Source: Butyricimonas faecihominis (GTDB lineage: Bacteria > Bacteroidota > Bacteroidia > Bacteroidales > Marinifilaceae). From it: a stretch of DNA of 64,000 nucleotides. The stretch is taken from contig NZ_AP028155.1 of assembly GCF_033096445.1 (NCBI RefSeq), positions 62,001 to 126,000 on the forward strand, in the 5' to 3' direction. Below the pieces are notes generated by a model, which searched no databases, was not told the origin of the DNA, and saw only the letters and a program-made list of their open reading frames with translations. A program made the translations under genes and the position numbers. Positions 1 through 9,085 of the stretch are shown piece after piece. Position 1 is the first letter of the stretch; each line of letters begins with the position of its first letter.

Positions 1-2
1 TC

Positions 3-935
3 GGGGATCAGATTCATTTCCGGATGAAAGTGAAGGCTGAACCGGGTGTGAAAGTGGCATTCCCTCAATTGAAGGACACGATAGCACAAGGAATCGAGAT
101 TATATCCGGACCAGTTCGTGATTCTATCGTGGAAAAGGACGGGCGGGTACTCGTGCAGGAAAGTTACGTGATAACTTCTTTTGATTCGGGCGTGTTCGTG
201 ATCCCACCAATGCCCATCGAGATTCAACAGGAAAGTTATAATAACACGCTCAGGACCGATCCGTTGCACTTGATCGTGAATACTTTTGTGGTCGATCAGC
301 AGAAAGGAAATTACGATATTGTGATGCCTTTGGCTGCCCCGTGGACATTTGCCGAGATATTACCTTACTTGTTATGGACATTGTTGGGAATCGTGGTGAT
401 TCTTCTGGTTGTCTGGATTATCAAAGTTCGGAAATCCCGTAAGAGTCTTTTCCATCACGAAAAACCGGCAATTCCTCCGTACGTGTTGGCCATGAAGGCT
501 CTGGAGGAGATCAAGAAGGAGAAGTTATGGCAGAGTGGAAAGACCAAAGAGTATTACACGCAATTAACTGACACGATCCGGAATTATTTGGATGGAGAAT
601 TGGGTATCTCAGCGATGGAACAGACTTCTTTTGAGACTTTGAAGGCTTTGGAGAAATGTGAGCAGGTAGATGCAAAACAACGGGATAAGTTGGCTGATAT
701 GTTTGAAACGGCTGATTTCGTGAAGTTTGCTAAAGCGGAGCCGTTGCAGGATGAGAACGTACGAAATTTGGATATTGCCTATGATTTTGTACAGGAAACT
801 AATGATACAATTCGAGCCGAGCATGAGAAAGAACGTCTGGAGCAGGAGTTGAAAGAGCAACAGGAGAGGGAGGCGAGAGAGAAGGCGGAAAAGGAAGGGA
901 AGGAAAACGGAGAGGAGAAAGATAACGAAAATTAA
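3..935 (+). CDS. Bat-operon DUF4381-like membrane protein (5' partial)
   Basis: The frame is open to the left window edge (reads GDQIHFR before the first ATG at 24), so the start lies outside the window. A periplasmic-looking N-terminal part is followed by one transmembrane segment around residues 118-138 of the visible protein (ILPYLLWTLLGIVVILLVVW), then a cytoplasmic helical part and a very charged Glu/Lys-rich C-terminal tail. This layout and its place directly upstream of batA match the DUF4381-like protein usually found between the MoxR/DUF58 genes and batA in Bacteroidales. By inference it is a membrane partner of the Bat complex. The family name is moderately sure; the operon membership is well supported. 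Confidence 0.75.
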   Translation, partial: GDQIHFRMKVKAEPGVKVAFPQLKDTIAQGIEIISGPVRDSIVEKDGRVLVQESYVITSFDSGVFVIPPMPIEIQQESYNNTLRTDPLHLIVNTFVVDQQKGNYDIVMPLAAPWTFAEILPYLLWTLLGIVVILLVVWIIKVRKSRKSLFHHEKPAIPPYVLAMKALEEIKKEKLWQSGKTKEYYTQLTDTIRNYLDGELGISAMEQTSFETLKALEKCEQVDAKQRDKLADMFETADFVKFAKAEPLQDENVRNLDIAYDFVQETNDTIRAEHEKERLEQELKEQQEREAREKAEKEGKENGEEKDNEN

Positions 936-1020
936 TTTATGATTTATGATTTATGATTTATGATTCGTTTGCAATCAAAACCTTAAATCAAGAAATAAAA
1001 TAGGATCTAAAATAGAAGAT
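936..1020. repeat. Phrase-like intergenic repeat (TTTATGA units)
   Basis: Directly after the stop codon the heptamer TTTATGA is repeated about three times, followed by degenerate 'aaatcaag/aaaataggatctaaaat' text. The same style of short degenerate repetition recurs in many intergenic gaps of this window. No gene is seen. Confidence 0.6.
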
Positions 1021-2013
1021 ATGTTTGGATATGAATTTGCAAATCCCGAGTACTTTTGGTTGTTGTTGGTGCTGATACCAATGATTATCTGGTACATATT
1101 CAAGGAGAAACGCTCGCATGCTGATTTGAAGTTTTCTTCAATCCGGGTGTTCAAGCAAATGAAACGGGGTAGCCGGATCTGGTTACGTCATTTGCTGTTT
1201 GCAGCTCGGGTTTTGGCCATTCTATTTTTGGTTCTGGCATTGGCTAGACCGCAATCCAGCACGAGTTGGCAGACCTATAACAGCGAGGGTATTGATATTA
1301 TGCTGGCATTGGATATTTCCGGTAGTATGTTGGCACGAGATTTTACTCCTGATCGACTGGAGGCAGCCAAGGAGGTTGCAACGAAGTTTATATTGGAACG
1401 TCCTCAGGATCGTATCGGACTGGTTGTTTTTAGCGGGGAAAGTTTCACGCAAAGTCCTTTGACAACGGATCAAGCCGTGTTAGTCAACGTGATGAAGGAT
1501 ATTCATAGCGGGATGATTGAAGATGGAACAGCTATTGGCCTCGGGTTGGCAAATGCGGTAAATCGTTTGAAGGACAGCAAGGCGAAATCCAAGGTGATCA
1601 TCCTTTTGACGGATGGAGTCAACAACCGGGGAGCGATTGCACCGATAACGGCAGCAGAATTGGCAAAAACTTTTGGAATCCGGGTATACACGATCGGTGT
1701 CGGGACTTTGGGCGAGGCTCCTTATCCCGTGCAGACGCCCTTTGGGATGCAATTACAGCGAATGCCGGTTGAGATAGATGAAGATATATTGACCCAGATT
1801 GCTGACATGACAGGCGGTAAATATTTCCGGGCAACAGATAACAAAAAACTGGAGCAAATTTATCAGGAGATTGATCAATTGGAGAAGAGTAAGGTAGAAG
1901 TCAAACATTTCAGTCGTAAGAACGAGCAGTATTTCTATTTTGCTTTGATCGGAGCTTTGTTATTAATTGTGGAGGCGTTAGGGCGATACACGTTGTTGAG
2001 GAAAATTCCATAA
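1021..2013 (+). CDS. batA: BatA, VWA-domain membrane protein
   Basis: A 330-residue protein with two N-terminal hydrophobic segments (about 11-26 and 60-75), a von Willebrand factor A domain and a C-terminal transmembrane segment (about 305-322). The metal-binding MIDAS motif DxSxS is visible as DISGSM near residue 98, followed by the conserved TDG motif (LLTDGVNN). This is the BatA pattern of the Bacteroides aerotolerance operon, in which VWA proteins are thought to form a membrane complex with TPR partners. It starts 85 bp after the upstream gene and is followed by a second VWA gene, fixing it as batA. The exact biochemical role of Bat proteins is not settled; stress tolerance is known from the family. 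Confidence 0.92.
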   Translation: MFGYEFANPEYFWLLLVLIPMIIWYIFKEKRSHADLKFSSIRVFKQMKRGSRIWLRHLLFAARVLAILFLVLALARPQSSTSWQTYNSEGIDIMLALDISGSMLARDFTPDRLEAAKEVATKFILERPQDRIGLVVFSGESFTQSPLTTDQAVLVNVMKDIHSGMIEDGTAIGLGLANAVNRLKDSKAKSKVIILLTDGVNNRGAIAPITAAELAKTFGIRVYTIGVGTLGEAPYPVQTPFGMQLQRMPVEIDEDILTQIADMTGGKYFRATDNKKLEQIYQEIDQLEKSKVEVKHFSRKNEQYFYFALIGALLLIVEALGRYTLLRKIP

Positions 2014-2097
2014 TTGTAAGTTTTAAATCTTAGATTGTGAATTGATGCAATCCGGAATTTAAAATCTAGAATCATTAAATTTAAAATTGAAAGGGTT

Positions 2098-3150
2098 ATG
2101 TTTAGATTTGCACATCCTGAATTATTATACTTGCTGATTATCATACCATTGTTGATTGTTTTTTACGTGGTAGCAAGGATTCGGAAGAAAAAAGCGATTG
2201 CTGAATTCGGGAGTCCCGAATTATTGTCAACACTGATGCCTTTGCAATCTTATAAGCGGGAGACATTAAAATTTATACTTGTTCTGATAGCGTTGTTTTT
2301 CGTCATTCTTGGGGTTGCAGGTCCTCAGTTCGGGTCAAAATTGCAACAGGTAAAAAAAGAGGGTGTGGAGTTGATTATCGCATTGGATGTGTCAAATTCC
2401 ATGATGGCGCAGGATATAAAGCCCAGTCGGTTGGATGCGGCGAAGCAAGCCATTTCCCGGATGGTGGAAAAATTAAGTGATGATAAAGTGGGATTGATCG
2501 TGTTTGCAGGAGATGCTTACGTGCAATTGCCGATCACGACGGATTATTCTTCGGCTAAATTATTCCTATCGGGAATCAATACCGATATTGTCCCGATACA
2601 GGGTACGGCGATAGGAACGGCAATAGATTTGGCCGCGAAGTCGTTTACCCCGGACACGGAGGCATCAAAAGCGATTATCGTGATCACGGATGGTGAAAAC
2701 CATCAGGACGATGCGATTGCCGCGGCTAAAGCTGCCCGGGAAAAAGGTATCTACGTACACACGATCGGGATGGGATTGGCACAAGGAGGACCGATCCCGG
2801 AGAAGGGAAATCCCGGACAATACATGAGAGACGGGAGTGGTAACCCGATTATATCCAAGTTGGACGAGGAGACATTGAAAGAGATTGCCAAGGCCGGAGA
2901 GGGAATATTCGTGCGGGCAAGTAATTCGAACGTGGGATTAAACACCTTGTTGGACGAGATTGATCGTATGGACAAGACATTGTTGGAAGAACGGGTATTC
3001 AGTGATTATGCTGAAAAATACCAGTATTTCCTGATCATGGCATTGATATTCGTGTTGCTGGATTTCATTGTATTGGGACGTAAAAACAAGAATTTCTTGA
3101 AGATCAATATATTTGGAAGTGAGACGAAAAGTGTTGAAACGAATCGGTAA
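2098..3150 (+). CDS. batB: BatB, VWA-domain membrane protein
   Basis: 350 residues, paralogous in layout to BatA: N-terminal membrane segments (about 9-27 and 56-75), a VWA domain with MIDAS motif DVSNSM near residue 97, TDG motif (VITDGENH), and a C-terminal membrane helix near 304-323. It differs from BatA in having an intact basic C-terminal tail. The gene lies 84 bp after batA and only 17 bp before batC, so the genes are probably co-transcribed. Part of the Bat aerotolerance complex by family and synteny. Confidence 0.92.
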   Translation: MFRFAHPELLYLLIIIPLLIVFYVVARIRKKKAIAEFGSPELLSTLMPLQSYKRETLKFILVLIALFFVILGVAGPQFGSKLQQVKKEGVELIIALDVSNSMMAQDIKPSRLDAAKQAISRMVEKLSDDKVGLIVFAGDAYVQLPITTDYSSAKLFLSGINTDIVPIQGTAIGTAIDLAAKSFTPDTEASKAIIVITDGENHQDDAIAAAKAAREKGIYVHTIGMGLAQGGPIPEKGNPGQYMRDGSGNPIISKLDEETLKEIAKAGEGIFVRASNSNVGLNTLLDEIDRMDKTLLEERVFSDYAEKYQYFLIMALIFVLLDFIVLGRKNKNFLKINIFGSETKSVETNR

Positions 3151-3167
3151 ATTTTAAACGAGACATT

Positions 3168-4001
3168 ATGGTGAAGATATTGATAACGATGATAGCAGCT
3201 GTAGTTATAAGTTTACCATCGGCTGCGCAACAGGAACGAAAGTTTATCCGGGGTGGGAATGATCTGTTTAATAAACAGGATTTTGAGAAGGCTGAAGTGG
3301 AGTATCGTAAGGCTTTGGATACGGAAGTGAAATCATACGAGGGTGCGTTTAATCTGGGAGATGCGCTTTATAAACAGAAAAAGTTTGACGAGGCATTACA
3401 ACAATTCCAATCGTTGGCACAGAATGAGAAAGACAAGGAAAAGTTAGGAGAGTTGTATCACAACATCGGAAATACTCTTTTGGCCATGAACAAGTTGGAT
3501 GAGAGTATCGAGGCTTACAAACAGTCGTTGAGAAACCGTCCGAATTCCCAAGAGACAAAGTATAATCTAGAATTTGCCCGCAAGCAGAAACAGGATCAAC
3601 AAAATCAAGATCAAAATCAAGATCAAAATAAGGACCAGAATAAGGACCAGAATAAGGACCAGCAGGATCAAAATAAAGATCAACAGAATCAAGATCAGAA
3701 TAAGGACGAGAATAAAGATCAAAACAAGGACCAGCAAGATCAGAATAAGGATCAACAAGATAAAGATAAACAGGATCAAGATCAGAAAGATCAACAAAAT
3801 AAAGACCAGCAAAACAAGGATCAGCAGAATAAGGATCAACAACAGCAGGACCAACAGGCCCAGCCTAAAATCTCTAAAGAGGATGCCAAACGCTTGTTAG
3901 AGGCTTTGGAGGCAGATGAAAAGAAAACACAGGAAAAGGTACAGAAAGATAAAGTTCAAGCTCAAAAGACAAAGAAGATGAAGATTGAGAAAAACTGGTA
4001 A
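3168..4001 (+). CDS. batC: BatC, TPR protein with Q/D/N/K-rich tract
   Basis: A 277-residue exported protein: signal peptide (MVKILITMIAAVVISLPSAA), then two to three tetratricopeptide repeats (about residues 25-135; YNLGDALYK, YHNIGNTLL and KYNLEFARK are visible), then about 90 residues of nearly pure Gln/Asp/Asn/Lys repeats of the DQNK type, then a short charged tail. TPR proteins of this kind scaffold the BatA/BatB complex. The low-complexity tract is coded by near-repeats of 'aataaggaccag', with almost no T on the plus strand, so the other frames are open too; those readings are artefacts. Such a tract is common in BatC homologues but its length is prone to slippage. Confidence 0.88.
   Translation: MVKILITMIAAVVISLPSAAQQERKFIRGGNDLFNKQDFEKAEVEYRKALDTEVKSYEGAFNLGDALYKQKKFDEALQQFQSLAQNEKDKEKLGELYHNIGNTLLAMNKLDESIEAYKQSLRNRPNSQETKYNLEFARKQKQDQQNQDQNQDQNKDQNKDQNKDQQDQNKDQQNQDQNKDENKDQNKDQQDQNKDQQDKDKQDQDQKDQQNKDQQNKDQQNKDQQQQDQQAQPKISKEDAKRLLEALEADEKKTQEKVQKDKVQAQKTKKMKIEKNW
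3590..3862 (+). repeat. In-gene purine-rich minisatellite in batC
   Basis: About 270 bp of degenerate 6-9 bp units (caggat/caa, aataaggac) coding DQNK/DQQ repeats. The plus strand is almost free of T. Repeat-number change by slippage in multiples of three would keep the batC frame. Confidence 0.8.
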
Positions 4002-4049
4002 CTTTGTACGTTTTTCCATAGAGATAATAAAGAATTAAAAGATAAACAA

Positions 4050-5867
4050 ATGAAGTCATTCATTATCATATTGCTATTATGCGTTATTGGTGGGTCTAAG
4101 TTATTTGCCCAAAAGACAGAATTTATCGCGTCCGCACCTTCCGTTGTGGAAGTCGGGGAGCAATTCCGTCTTTCCTTCGTGTTGAACAACAAGGGGGAGA
4201 ACTTACAGGTTCCCACGATAAAAGGGTTTGATTTACTGGCAGGACCGTCATTGAGTACGTCTTCTAACATCACGATTATCAATGGTGATATGAAACAAAA
4301 TCAAGAGTACACGTACACTTATATTTTGGAAGGACAGGAAGAAGGAGAGTTTACGATCGAGCCGGCCACGATCACCGTGGATGGTAAAGAGTATAAGTCC
4401 CAGCCCTTGAAGATAAAAGTGATTAAAGGTTCCGGGAAACCTCGAAATAATGCCCAAAGTTCCGGGGATGTTTCTGAGAACCGGGGAAGTACTTCGATTA
4501 CGGATGATGATTTGTTCCTGCGAATGGACGTGAGCCGCAACACGCTTTACGTGGGTGAGAGTTTGACTGCCACGTTGAAAGTATATGCCCGGGTAAATCT
4601 GGTTGATGTGCAGGGGAAAAAGATCCCGCCTTTTGACGGGTTCCTGACAGAAGACGTGAAGATTCCCCAGATTCATTTGGAACGTGAGGAATATAACGGG
4701 AAAATATATGATCGGGTAGGCGTGTTACAAAAAACGATTCTTTTCCCGCAACATGCCGGAACGTTGACGATCGAGCCTTACGAGTTGTATTGTCTTGTCC
4801 GCCAACGGGTGGGGAGTCGTGGTGGAAGTATCTTTGATGACTTTTTCGGGAATTCCCGTGATGTCCGGGTACTCTGCAAGAGCAAACCCGTGAAAATTAC
4901 CGTGAAACCTTTACCAGAGGCCGGAAAGCCTTTAGGATTTAGCGGTATGGTGGGAACTCTTGCCATGACAACCTCTATGTCAACAGATACCTTGAAAGCG
5001 AATGACGCGTTGACGTACAAGGTGGTGTTACGCGGGAATGGAAACATGAAATTGTTAGAGGCTCCGAAAATCACTTTCCCGCATGATTTTGACGTGTACG
5101 ATCCGAAAGTGACTAGAGATATAAGCGGAACGTCCGGAACTGTTACTTTTGAATATCTCGTGATTCCTCGTTACGCGGGGGATTACAAGATTCCAGCCGT
5201 GCAATACTCCTATTTTGACCCGCAAGCCGGGGCTTATAAGATGTTGAAGGGAAAGGAGTATTCTGTTCGGGTTGAAAAGGGAAATGAATCCAGTCAAGGA
5301 TCCGGGGAGGCAGCCTTACAGTCGTTCAAGAAAGAAGATGTCAGGATGTTGGGACAGGATATTCGTTATATCAAAACTCACAAGAACGATCTCCGTCCGA
5401 AAGGCGTGTTGTATTTCGCCACGATGGAATACTGGTTGAGTTTCTTGATTCCTTTTGTACTTTTCGTGGTCGGAATGATTCTTAATCGTCGCCGGATTAA
5501 GGCGAATGCCGATTTGGTACGGGTGAAGAGTAAAACGGCGAACAAAATGGCTCAGAAACGTTTACGGGCAGCCTCTGTCGCAATGAAAGCCGGAAACTCT
5601 GAGCTATTCTATCAAGAGACATTGAACGCTTTGTGGGGATATGTTAGTTATAAATTAAACATAGCCGCATCAGAATTGAATCGGGATAATATCAGTGATC
5701 ACCTGACTCGTCGGGGGGCAGATGCGACGTTAATTCAGAGCTTTATCGAGGTGCTCGATCATTGCGAGTACGCTCGTTATGCCCCGGGTGCTAATCAAGG
5801 CGAAGAGATGGATAGCGTGTACAAGGATAGTATATCCATTATCACGAAATTGGATAAAGCGATATGA
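4050..5867 (+). CDS. batD: BatD family protein
   Basis: 605 residues with a signal peptide ending at LFAQ, several Ig-like beta domains in the periplasmic part (roughly 22-420), one transmembrane segment near 465-482 (WLSFLIPFVLFVVGMI) and a cytoplasmic helical tail that resembles the C-terminal part of the first protein in the window. This is the usual BatD (oxygen tolerance domain) layout and length. It sits between batC and batE, in operon order. By family it is part of the Bat membrane complex; its ligand is unknown. Confidence 0.9.
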   Translation: MKSFIIILLLCVIGGSKLFAQKTEFIASAPSVVEVGEQFRLSFVLNNKGENLQVPTIKGFDLLAGPSLSTSSNITIINGDMKQNQEYTYTYILEGQEEGEFTIEPATITVDGKEYKSQPLKIKVIKGSGKPRNNAQSSGDVSENRGSTSITDDDLFLRMDVSRNTLYVGESLTATLKVYARVNLVDVQGKKIPPFDGFLTEDVKIPQIHLEREEYNGKIYDRVGVLQKTILFPQHAGTLTIEPYELYCLVRQRVGSRGGSIFDDFFGNSRDVRVLCKSKPVKITVKPLPEAGKPLGFSGMVGTLAMTTSMSTDTLKANDALTYKVVLRGNGNMKLLEAPKITFPHDFDVYDPKVTRDISGTSGTVTFEYLVIPRYAGDYKIPAVQYSYFDPQAGAYKMLKGKEYSVRVEKGNESSQGSGEAALQSFKKEDVRMLGQDIRYIKTHKNDLRPKGVLYFATMEYWLSFLIPFVLFVVGMILNRRRIKANADLVRVKSKTANKMAQKRLRAASVAMKAGNSELFYQETLNALWGYVSYKLNIAASELNRDNISDHLTRRGADATLIQSFIEVLDHCEYARYAPGANQGEEMDSVYKDSISIITKLDKAI

Positions 5868-5920
5868 AAGCTAAAAGTTAGAAGCTAAAAACTAAGGTTA
5901 AAAACTAAAAGTTGAAAAGA

Positions 5921-6676
5921 ATGAAAAGGATATATATAATATTGATGTTGCTCTTATCCGGTGTGATGACCTATGCTACTGATGTCAAGACGCTGGCGGA
6001 GGAGGCAACTAAAATGTATCAGGAAGGCGACTATCAGAAAGCGATTGATTTGTATAACGAGATGTTGTCCGATGACATGGAATCTGCGACCGTGTATTAC
6101 AATTTGGGAAACTGTTATTACAAGCAAGGGGAGATTGCAAAAGCCATACTGAATTACGAACGTGCTTTATTGTTGCATCCGGGCGATAATGATATAAAGT
6201 ATAATCTGACGATGGCGCAAAAGGCCACGGTTGACAATATCAAGGTATTACCGGAACTTTTCCTTGTACGTTGGTATAATGCTTTCGTGACCGCTTTCAC
6301 GGCTGATCAATGGGCGTACGTGTCTGTCATCCTGTTTATAGGATTTCTGATCATGGCAGCGTTGTTCTTCCACGCGACATCTATATCTTTAAAGAAAAGT
6401 TGGTTCACTTTAGGGATAATCATGCTGTTGGTGTCCGTGATGACCATTTTCTTTGCTTTGAAACAATATCATCGGATGACTGACAGGGATAGCGGGATTA
6501 TTATGACTCCCAGTGTAGTGGTACGAGGGGCTCCGGATAATAGCGGTACCGAATTGTTCGTGATCCACGAAGGACTGAAAGTACAGGTTATCGGAACTCT
6601 AGGAGATTGGTACAACGTGCGTTTGGCCGATGGAAACGAGGGGTGGATTGCTAAAACGGACTTGGAAAAGATATAG
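5921..6676 (+). CDS. batE: BatE, TPR and SH3-domain protein
   Basis: 251 residues from the ATG at 5921; a TTG three codons upstream (5912) is in frame but less likely. Signal peptide, TPR repeats (about 22-95, with YYNLGNCYYKQG), two membrane helices (about 125-150 and 160-180), and a C-terminal bacterial SH3 domain (VVVRGAPDNSGTELFVIHEG, then GWIAKTDLEKI). This TPR-TM-TM-SH3 order is typical of BatE. It is the last gene of the operon; a strong terminator follows 26 bp after the stop. Confidence 0.9.
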   Translation: MKRIYIILMLLLSGVMTYATDVKTLAEEATKMYQEGDYQKAIDLYNEMLSDDMESATVYYNLGNCYYKQGEIAKAILNYERALLLHPGDNDIKYNLTMAQKATVDNIKVLPELFLVRWYNAFVTAFTADQWAYVSVILFIGFLIMAALFFHATSISLKKSWFTLGIIMLLVSVMTIFFALKQYHRMTDRDSGIIMTPSVVVRGAPDNSGTELFVIHEGLKVQVIGTLGDWYNVRLADGNEGWIAKTDLEKI

Positions 6677-6702
6677 TAGCGGGATACATAAAATGTACAG
6701 TG

Positions 6703-6741
6703 AAGGGGATAGCTGCAAAAATAAGCAGTTATCCCCTTTAT
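6703..6741 (+). terminator. Rho-independent terminator after batE
   Basis: A 14-bp stem (AAGGGGATAGCTGC pairing with GCAGTTATCCCCTT, one G-U pair) with an 8-base loop, followed by TTATTATT. It closes the Bat operon. Confidence 0.85.
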
Positions 6742-7319
6742 TATTGGGAGGTTGTATGAAATGATTAAGTGATTAAAAGAGCGTTGGGTAGAGGGTCGGA
6801 ATCACTAAATCGGAAATCACTAAATCAAAAAATTAGTAAGATCTAAAGTTAACAGGATGATTAACAACCCTTTTCCCGGGGTGATCCATACCCGTTACAT
6901 GACGGCAGGGTGACTGTTAGGCGACAGTTAGGCGCCATCGCCCGATTGTCGCCCGATTATCGCCCGATCATCGCCGCCATTTTAACAGATAATAAGCAAA
7001 AATAACATACTCGAATAACCCGTCAACCGGGCCAATAACAAGGCTATTCACGTTCAAGAATAATATTGCGGGCCATTATATCCCCGGTAAAGGGCTGGGA
7101 GAAGGGATGCATCTCCTGATATATTTATTTGAATAATATTGATATCGTGATAAAAGTAGCCTTGTTTTGATTATATCGAATTCACATTAAATCGTACATA
7201 GTTTCGCGTGATAAGAAAAATTATTAGGCTTTGTGGCGTGATAAATCATTTTACTTTGTAAATTTGTAATCCGGTACGATTTTTTACTCGTGCTGGGTAA
7301 CAACCTGTAATAGATTATC
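6742..7319. other. Gene-free region with phrase repeats and an 11-bp array
   Basis: No convincing gene. It starts with degenerate 'gattaagtgattaaa / aatcactaaatc' phrase repeats (about 6760-6850), then an 11-bp tandem array (6916-6979, separate entry), then AT-rich sequence leading to dnaX. A TAAATTTG box at 7259-7266 fits the Bacteroidetes -7 consensus TAnnTTTG and lies 53 bp upstream of the dnaX ATG. Confidence 0.6.
6916..6979 (+). repeat. 11-bp tandem array
   Basis: Two units of GTTAGGCGACA/GTTAGGCGCCA are followed by three units of TCGCCCGATTG, TCGCCCGATTA, TCGCCCGATCA and a partial unit, in perfect 11-bp register. GC content is far above the surrounding DNA. Function unknown; an 11-bp period is close to one helical turn. 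Confidence 0.8.
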
Positions 7320-8435
7320 ATGGAGAATTTTATTGTTTCGGCGCGTAAATATAGACCTGCAAGTTTCGACACGGTGATCGGGCAGCACTCGATTACATCC
7401 ACGTTGAGGAATGCGATTCTTAATAAACAATTGGCTCAGGCTTATTTGTTCTGTGGACCCCGTGGGGTGGGCAAAACAACCTGTGCCCGTATATTTGCCA
7501 AGACGATTAATTGCATGAATCTACAACCGAATGCCGAGCCTTGTAATGAGTGTGAGTCGTGCAAGGCGTTTAATAGCGGGCGTTCGTTGAACATTCACGA
7601 GTTGGATGCTGCCTCTAACAATAGCGTGGATGATATTCGAGGTTTGGTTGATCAGGTGCGGATATTACCGCAGGTGGGGAAATACAGCGTGTATATTATT
7701 GATGAGGTGCATATGTTGAGTGCCTCGGCTTTCAACGCTTTCTTGAAAACGTTGGAAGAGCCGCCTGCCCATGCCATTTTTATTCTGGCAACGACCGAAA
7801 AGCATAAGATATTACCGACGATTTTGTCACGTTGTCAGATTTACGATTTTAACCGGATAAAAGTACCCGACACGATCGAGCATCTGAAACGAATTGCAAC
7901 TAAAGAAGGTGTACAGGCCGAGGAAGAGGCGTTGAACGTGATCGCGCAGAAGGCCGACGGGGCCATGCGTGACGCCTTGTCGATCTTCGATCAAGTGGTG
8001 AGTTTTTGCGGGAAGGATTTGACCTATGATAAGGTGATCGAGAATCTGAACGTGTTGGATTACGATTACTATTTTAAGTTGACAGATTTATTCCACGATG
8101 GTAAAGTGGCCGAAACGTTCTTGCTTTTTAACGAGATCATGGAGAAAGGTTTTGATGCCGGTAACTTGGTTTCCGGGTTGGGACGTCATTTCCGTGATTT
8201 ATTGGTTGCTAAAGAAGAAATCACCGTGCAATTGCTGGAGGTGAGTGCGTCCATCAAGGAACGTTACCTGAAACAAGCGAAAACTGTAACTCCCGAATTC
8301 ATATTTGATGCCTTGAAAGTGATCGAGCAATGTGAGATGCAGTATAAAATGCGTGTGGAGAAACGTTTATGCGTGGAACTCACCTTGATCAAGTTATGCC
8401 AAATTAATGAACTAAAAAAAAAAGTCTTAGCATAG
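7320..8435 (+). CDS. dnaX: DNA polymerase III subunit gamma (DnaX, short product)
   Basis: Clamp-loader ATPase. Visible motifs: Walker A GPRGVGKT near residue 46, a zinc-binding Cys cluster (CNECESC), Walker B DEVH and the SRC motif with arginine finger. It ends after 371 residues at a TAG just behind an A10 run (8414-8423). Bacteroidetes DnaX is normally near 600 residues, so this frame covers domains I-III only and corresponds to a gamma-type product. The -1 frame is open from the A run to 9049, giving a tau-like protein of about 576 residues after slippage. Programmed slippage, a natural frameshift and a sequencing error in the homopolymer are all possible. Confidence 0.92.
   Translation: MENFIVSARKYRPASFDTVIGQHSITSTLRNAILNKQLAQAYLFCGPRGVGKTTCARIFAKTINCMNLQPNAEPCNECESCKAFNSGRSLNIHELDAASNNSVDDIRGLVDQVRILPQVGKYSVYIIDEVHMLSASAFNAFLKTLEEPPAHAIFILATTEKHKILPTILSRCQIYDFNRIKVPDTIEHLKRIATKEGVQAEEEALNVIAQKADGAMRDALSIFDQVVSFCGKDLTYDKVIENLNVLDYDYYFKLTDLFHDGKVAETFLLFNEIMEKGFDAGNLVSGLGRHFRDLLVAKEEITVQLLEVSASIKERYLKQAKTVTPEFIFDALKVIEQCEMQYKMRVEKRLCVELTLIKLCQINELKKKVLA
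8414..8423 (+). other. A10 slippery run inside dnaX
   Basis: Ten consecutive A residues, read as CTA AAA AAA AAA GTC in the zero frame, 12 nt before the stop codon. The -1 frame beyond it is open for over 600 nt. A weak hairpin (GCTAT, 5-nt loop, ATAGC) lies at 8449-8463. Homopolymers like this support transcriptional slippage in Thermus dnaX and ribosomal slippage in E. coli dnaX. Confidence 0.75.
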
Positions 8436-9049
8436 AGGAATTTACCGGGCTATTAAAGATAGCTGATTTTAATGGGAAATTCCAACAAACGGACGGTGGG
8501 ACAACGGCTCCGGTTTCCGGGGAAAAGCCTTCTGTGCCTGCCGGGAAAACGAATACTTATAAGGCAGAACCGCCACATTCATTTAAATTGAAAATGGCAA
8601 TGGCGGAGACCCGGGAGAGCTTGCAGGTCCGGCAGGAAGAAGGAAGTGCAAAAGTTGAGGATAACCGGGTAAAAGCACAAAGCGAATTTACTGTGGCGGA
8701 TGTAATTTCCGCGTTGGAAACTTACGTCGCAACTTCGCAGGAAGATACGACCGTTAAGATTGCCTTGACTTCTCACACTCCAAAAGTGCAAGGGTTTGTT
8801 ATCACGCTTGAGGTTGATAATGACTTTTTATTATCCAAGGTGACGGATATACATCCTTACTTGCTCTCCTTCCTTACCAAAAGATTGAATAATGGTTTTA
8901 TTACCCTGAATGTTCAAGTTTACACGGAACCGGAAAATGGCGAGGAGAAAAAACGGCTTTTCACGGCTAAGGATAAATTCGATCATTTTGTCGAGATCAA
9001 TCCAGCCGTGAGTGAGTTGAAAGCCTTGTTCGGGTTGGAGATAGAATGA
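8426..9049 (+). CDS. dnaX: DnaX tau-specific C-terminal extension (-1 frame)
   Basis: Open in the -1 frame relative to the first part, without interruption from the A10 run to 9049. It reads SLSIEEFTGLLKIADF directly after the junction, then a low-complexity linker and a C-terminal domain of about 120 residues (VADVISALETYVATSQ to KALFGLEIE) that resembles the C-terminal part of Bacteroidales DnaX. The only internal start candidate is a GTG at 8534 with no obvious ribosome binding site, so separate translation is unlikely. Best explained as the tau extension of the same gene. Confidence 0.75.
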   Translation, partial: LSIEEFTGLLKIADFNGKFQQTDGGTTAPVSGEKPSVPAGKTNTYKAEPPHSFKLKMAMAETRESLQVRQEEGSAKVEDNRVKAQSEFTVADVISALETYVATSQEDTTVKIALTSHTPKVQGFVITLEVDNDFLLSKVTDIHPYLLSFLTKRLNNGFITLNVQVYTEPENGEEKKRLFTAKDKFDHFVEINPAVSELKALFGLEIE

Positions 9050-9085
9050 TGTAATTTTCAATTCTCCATTTTCAATTTTCAATTA
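9050..9085. repeat. TTTTCAATT phrase repeat
   Basis: Short degenerate repetition of 'attttcaattctcc' between convergent dnaX and the antiporter gene; part of the window-wide phrase-repeat class. Confidence 0.5.

Noticed and set aside
3567-3900. Long open frames on both strands across the batC repeat (Ile/Leu-rich minus frame, Lys/Arg/Ile-rich plus frame)
   Set aside because: They are by-products of the repeated codons; composition is absurd for a protein and they overlap the supported batC frame.
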